DNA from: R-RK-3 sp963842775
GTDB taxonomy: Bacteria; Pseudomonadota; Alphaproteobacteria; Rhizobiales; Rhodomicrobiaceae
Assembly (NCBI GenBank): GCA_963842775.1
Contig: CAWJHQ010000016.1
Span: 248,001 to 312,000 of the forward strand
Direction: 5' to 3'
Length of the DNA: 64,000 nucleotides
Shown: positions 61,134 through 64,000 of the stretch, in pieces
How positions within the stretch are numbered: the first letter of the stretch is position 1
Layout of the letters: the number at the start of each line of letters is the position of its first letter
The notes under the pieces: generated by a model
Databases searched by the model: none
Told to the model about the DNA's origin: nothing
What the model saw: the letters and a program-made list of their open reading frames with translations, nothing else
Made by a program: the position numbers and the translations under genes

Positions 61134-61845
61134 CTATTCGGCTCGGAACATTCGCTCGGAATGCCCGGAGAGCATGCGGCCCTCGAAGAATTGCGAGACT
61201 TGCGGGAGCTCATAAATGAACCGTCCCGGCGCAATATCGTTGCTCCATAAGCCATCAAGGAAGCCAAGCACTTCGGTCGGCCTCGCTTCGGCCGTCAGCA
61301 GGAGCTCGTAGCGGCCCTGGCCGGACACGACGCGCTGCTGTTCATATTGGCGCGCATAGAACAGAACGGTCGCCGTGGCGCTTCCTCGCCCGGCGACCGA
61401 AATCGGTGCGAACGGTGTCTTGGGCCGGCGGACATTGTTGGACAGGTCTTCCTTGGTTGAGAAATAGTCGGTGCCCGCCATGTAGCTCGCTTCGAGCACT
61501 TGCTTTGTCCCGGTAGCGGCTATTGCGAACTTCGAGCTTGACCGAGGATACGATCCCATCACGCGCGCCCGAATTCGATATGGTCAGGGGCACGGCGAAC
61601 ACCTCGAAGCTGCCCTCGGGGTCGCGCGTATAGGCGATGGCGTCGGCCACGAACATATGCAGATGCGCCTGCTTGATGACCGTCTGATAGAGGCTCACGC
61701 CTGAAAAAATGAGCGCCAGACCCGAGGCCAGTATCGCAATCGCATTTCCGCCAAATCGCGCATAATACTTGCCAAGTTCTCCTGCATCACGGGTCAGTTC
61801 GTCTCGTGTCGCCCGGTCACGAAGTGAAACCATACCCGCCCCCAA
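61134..61845 (-). CDS. Membrane-anchored protein of unknown function (one frameshift)
   Basis: About 236 residues. One N-terminal helix (GGNAIAILASGLALIFSGVSLYQTVIKQ) precedes an extra-cytoplasmic part with beta-like sequence (FEVFAVPLTISNSGARDGIVSSVKLEVRN), then AIAATGTKQVLEASYMAGTDYF in the second frame and FAPISVAGRGSATATVLFYARQ. One extra base near 61520 fits the break. No family recognised. It is convergent with the FadR-type gene. Confidence 0.6.
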
Positions 61846-62149
61846 CCACCGTCGCGCCAGCCCTAACGACCACAGGCGGCGCTTCCTAAACTGCGATGGC
61901 GATCCTCGTCCGGATGCTGGTCGCCGTCATGAGGCAGGTGTCCTTTGCCGGAAAGAAATTCGCGCGCCATTTTCTTCCGTCAAGGGACAGACGTCCTAAG
62001 CAGATCGATCGAAATAACGCTCTGCGATGGCCGCGGCGCCGGTGAGCGGCCGAACTTTTTCGCGGCGTGGGACATCCGGCTCATGACCGACGAGCGGATT
62101 CGGGCGAGAAAATGCATCTGAGTCAGTCTACCGGATAGGGAGATGCAGC
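61846..62149. other. Intergenic region before the RTX gene
   Basis: 304 bases between divergent genes. GATAGGGAG just before 62150 is the ribosome site of the RTX gene. No other feature seen. Confidence 0.35.
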
Positions 62150-62998
62150 ATGCCATATTATTACGGAACTCCGTATACGGACTACATCTACGCGAGTTCT
62201 CTGGCCGACTCCATCGACGCTCAGGACGGCAATGACTTTATCTATGCCGGGGCAGGCGCAGACGCAGTTAGCGCCGGTGGCGGCAATGACTTTGTTCACG
62301 GGGACGACGGCAACGACACGATGAGCGCCGGAGACGGCTACGACACCGTCAGCGGGGACAGGGGCGCCGACAGGATCTATGGCGACGGTGGCGACGATAT
62401 CCTCTATGGCGGCATCGATAATGACGATCTCTATGGCGGTGTTGGCGGCGATAGCCTTAACGGCGACGACGGGGCCGACCGCCTCTATGGCGGGGACAAC
62501 AACGACAGGCTCTATGGTGGCGCGGGCAATGATAATGATCTTCGGGGAGACGGCGGCGGCGATGAGATCTATGGCGGCGCGGGTGCGGATCGCCTGCTAG
62601 GCGGTAGCGGCGCCGATTATCTCTATGGCGGAAGCAGCGGCGATACGCTTTACGGAGGAACCGGTAACGACCGCATCTATGGCGGGGGAGGCGTCGATAT
62701 TCTCTATGGTGGGTCGGATAACGACTCTTTCTATTTCTATGAGAACGACAGTGGTGGCTACTATGGGGGCGACACGGCAGACCGGATCTATGACTTTGAA
62801 AATAACGATCAGATTCTGCTGCATGGCTCCTATTCGCAAGGCAGTGGCGATTATCCCTTCGACGGCCAGTATATCATCGATTGGGTGGCCGCCGAGGGCG
62901 CTTGGCTCGTAACCTGGAACGCACCCGACGACCCCGGTTTCTCCACCATTCTCGTATTCGGCGACAATCCCACCGGAGATATTTCATCCTTCGGCTGA
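62150..62998 (+). CDS. RTX-repeat calcium-binding protein
   Basis: A 282-residue acidic glycine-aspartate-rich protein. Residues 20-200 are about eighteen nonapeptide repeats of the GGxGxDxYx type, many as DxIYGGxG or DxLYGGxG (GDGGDDILYGG, GGAGADRLLGG, GGTGNDRIYGG). They should bind Ca2+ in a parallel beta roll. The last 80 residues (YYGGDTADRIYDFENNDQILLHGSY ... ILVFGDNPTGDISSFG) resemble the end-cap and type I secretion signal region of secreted RTX proteins. No catalytic domain, so a small pure beta-roll protein. No type I exporter genes are in the window. The underlying DNA has a 27-base period. Confidence 0.88.
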   Translation: MPYYYGTPYTDYIYASSLADSIDAQDGNDFIYAGAGADAVSAGGGNDFVHGDDGNDTMSAGDGYDTVSGDRGADRIYGDGGDDILYGGIDNDDLYGGVGGDSLNGDDGADRLYGGDNNDRLYGGAGNDNDLRGDGGGDEIYGGAGADRLLGGSGADYLYGGSSGDTLYGGTGNDRIYGGGGVDILYGGSDNDSFYFYENDSGGYYGGDTADRIYDFENNDQILLHGSYSQGSGDYPFDGQYIIDWVAAEGAWLVTWNAPDDPGFSTILVFGDNPTGDISSFG

Positions 62999-63112
62999 TC
63001 TTTGTCGCTTGCGAGGTCGCGCCGGTCCGGGCGGAATCACAACAAACATTTTCTGGCAGGGAATAGGCAAGCTTCTTTCTGCGGCCAAATACTCCGGAAG
63101 TTTCAGTTTCTA

Positions 63113-63781
63113 ATGACCCCGATGATCAAAACAGAAGAGATCGAGGCCGGACAGGCGGTCTACTCGCCGTTCGTGCTGCATGTCTATGATTGGGTGGTGC
63201 TTGGGCTATCCAATAGCTTGCTCTGGCGCTGCCCGACCACCGTTTTGCGCGCGCTTTACGATCGCAATATCACGGCACGCCATCTCGATGTCGGTGTCGG
63301 CACGGGCTACTTCCTTGACAAGGCCAAATGGCCGGTCGCCGATCCCGCGATTACGCTGCTCGACCTGAATCCGAATCCCTTGCGCGCCGCCGCCAAACGC
63401 ATCGCCAGATTTTCGCCCGAGACGGTCCGGGCCAATATTCTCGCGCCGTTGCCGCCAATCGGGCCCTTTAGCTCGGTCGGGATGTGTTATCTGCTGCACT
63501 GCCTGCCCGGATCAATGGCGGAAAAGGCGGTCGCATTCGATCATCTTCGTCCCGCATTGGCCCCCGGCGCACGCGTGTTCGGTGCAACGATCGTGCAGGG
63601 CAGCGCTCCCCGTTCCGTTCCGGCCCAGAAACTGATGAACCTCTACAACCGGAAAGGCATATTCTCTAACGCAACCGACACGTTGGAGGATTTGGACGCC
63701 GCTCTGCGAAAGCGCTTTGTGGACGTAAAGGTGGAGCGCAAAGGCTCCGTGGCGCTGTTTGAAGCGCGCCAGGCGGCGTAG
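63113..63781 (+). CDS. Class I SAM-dependent methyltransferase
   Basis: About 222 residues. The SAM-binding motif ARHLDVGVGTGYFLDKAKWP follows a helix (YDWVVLGLSNSLLWRCPT), then ITLLDLNPNPLRAAAKRI for the ribose-binding acidic residue, and VGMCYLLHCLPG in the post-motif strand. The C-terminus is GSVALFEARQAA. I prefer the ATG at 63113 to the open frame start at 63002. Substrate unknown; this compact form includes small-molecule methyltransferases. Intact. Confidence 0.82.
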   Translation: MTPMIKTEEIEAGQAVYSPFVLHVYDWVVLGLSNSLLWRCPTTVLRALYDRNITARHLDVGVGTGYFLDKAKWPVADPAITLLDLNPNPLRAAAKRIARFSPETVRANILAPLPPIGPFSSVGMCYLLHCLPGSMAEKAVAFDHLRPALAPGARVFGATIVQGSAPRSVPAQKLMNLYNRKGIFSNATDTLEDLDAALRKRFVDVKVERKGSVALFEARQAA

Positions 63782-63891
63782 TCAGGCCGCCGCGCGCGTT
63801 AGCTCACGAAAACCTTGCTGCGGAGCCTGAACCGTCCAGCATCCTCAGCATAGTCACCTCCGCTCACATAGGCCCCCACTTTTGCCTAACG

Positions 63892-64000
63892 TCAGCCTGC
63901 GGAACCCGCAATACCGGCCTCTCGCGCCAGCACGACAGCCTGGGCGCGCGTGTTCACATCGAGCTTGCCGAAGACCGCGGAAATCTGATTGCGGACCGTC
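63892..64000 (-). CDS. LuxR/NarL-type HTH protein, C-terminal fragment
   Basis: The minus-strand frame from the right edge reads TVRNQISAVFGKLDVNTRAQ then AVVLAREAGIAGSAG and a stop at 63892-63894. This is the recognition helix and end of a LuxR-family DNA-binding domain. The gene continues beyond the window, so its sensory part cannot be seen. It is convergent with the methyltransferase gene. Confidence 0.8.
   Translation of the reverse strand, partial: TVRNQISAVFGKLDVNTRAQAVVLAREAGIAGSAG

Noticed and set aside
62210..62750. Regular 27-base DNA period that might suggest a CRISPR array or minisatellite
   Set aside because: The period encodes RTX nonapeptides in one open frame; units are too divergent and lack spacers.

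Overview
The window (about 64 kb, GC-rich, no rRNA or tRNA seen) looks like chromosomal DNA of an alphaproteobacterium, most likely Hyphomicrobiales. That is an inference from the FDH/DUF3305/DUF3306/TorD gene order, several characteristic protein families and two dispersed palindromic repeat families; I cannot name a species.

Region A (1-22.4 kb) is a formate/molybdenum block. A membrane-bound Tat-exported formate dehydrogenase (chaperone genes, small Tat protein, alpha/beta/gamma subunits) is followed by a convergent MOT1-type molybdate permease, a cytosolic NAD-linked formate dehydrogenase (beta and alpha), an enoyl-CoA hydratase, an ECF sigma factor, GTP cyclohydrolase I, a Rieske-FAD reductase, a nitronate monooxygenase, a PAS protein, and then ModE with ModABC. 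Both dehydrogenases need molybdenum (or tungsten) pterin cofactor, so metal uptake, sensing and use are packed together.

Region B (22.4-32 kb) holds a DUF3604 protein with an SLC13-type transporter, a PAS histidine kinase overlapping a stand-alone receiver, a small membrane protein, a lipoprotein and a GntR/FadR regulator. Region C (32.3-47.3 kb) is the most unusual part: alpha/beta hydrolase, amidohydrolase, a complete branched-chain-type ABC importer whose second ATPase is fused to a Tm-1-like (UPF0261) domain, a TIM-barrel PEP-hydrolase-family protein, a flotillin, an SRPBCC protein, an SRPBCC-quinone-oxidoreductase fusion and a LuxR regulator. It reads as one import-and-catabolism unit for an unknown substrate.

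Region D (47.7-64 kb) has an Lhr helicase, an AhpD-like peroxidase, a periplasmic protein of unknown function, a LVIVD-repeat protein with a sugar-type ABC importer and divergent FadR regulator, a small membrane protein, an RTX-repeat protein, a methyltransferase and the end of a LuxR gene.

Many genes are broken by single-base frameshifts, nearly all consistent with one extra base, with a very dense cluster at 54.6-60.0 kb. Because the protein on each side of each break is a normal family member, I read most of them as sequence errors and give coordinates spanning the restored gene. Start and stop positions of such genes are therefore my reconstruction.
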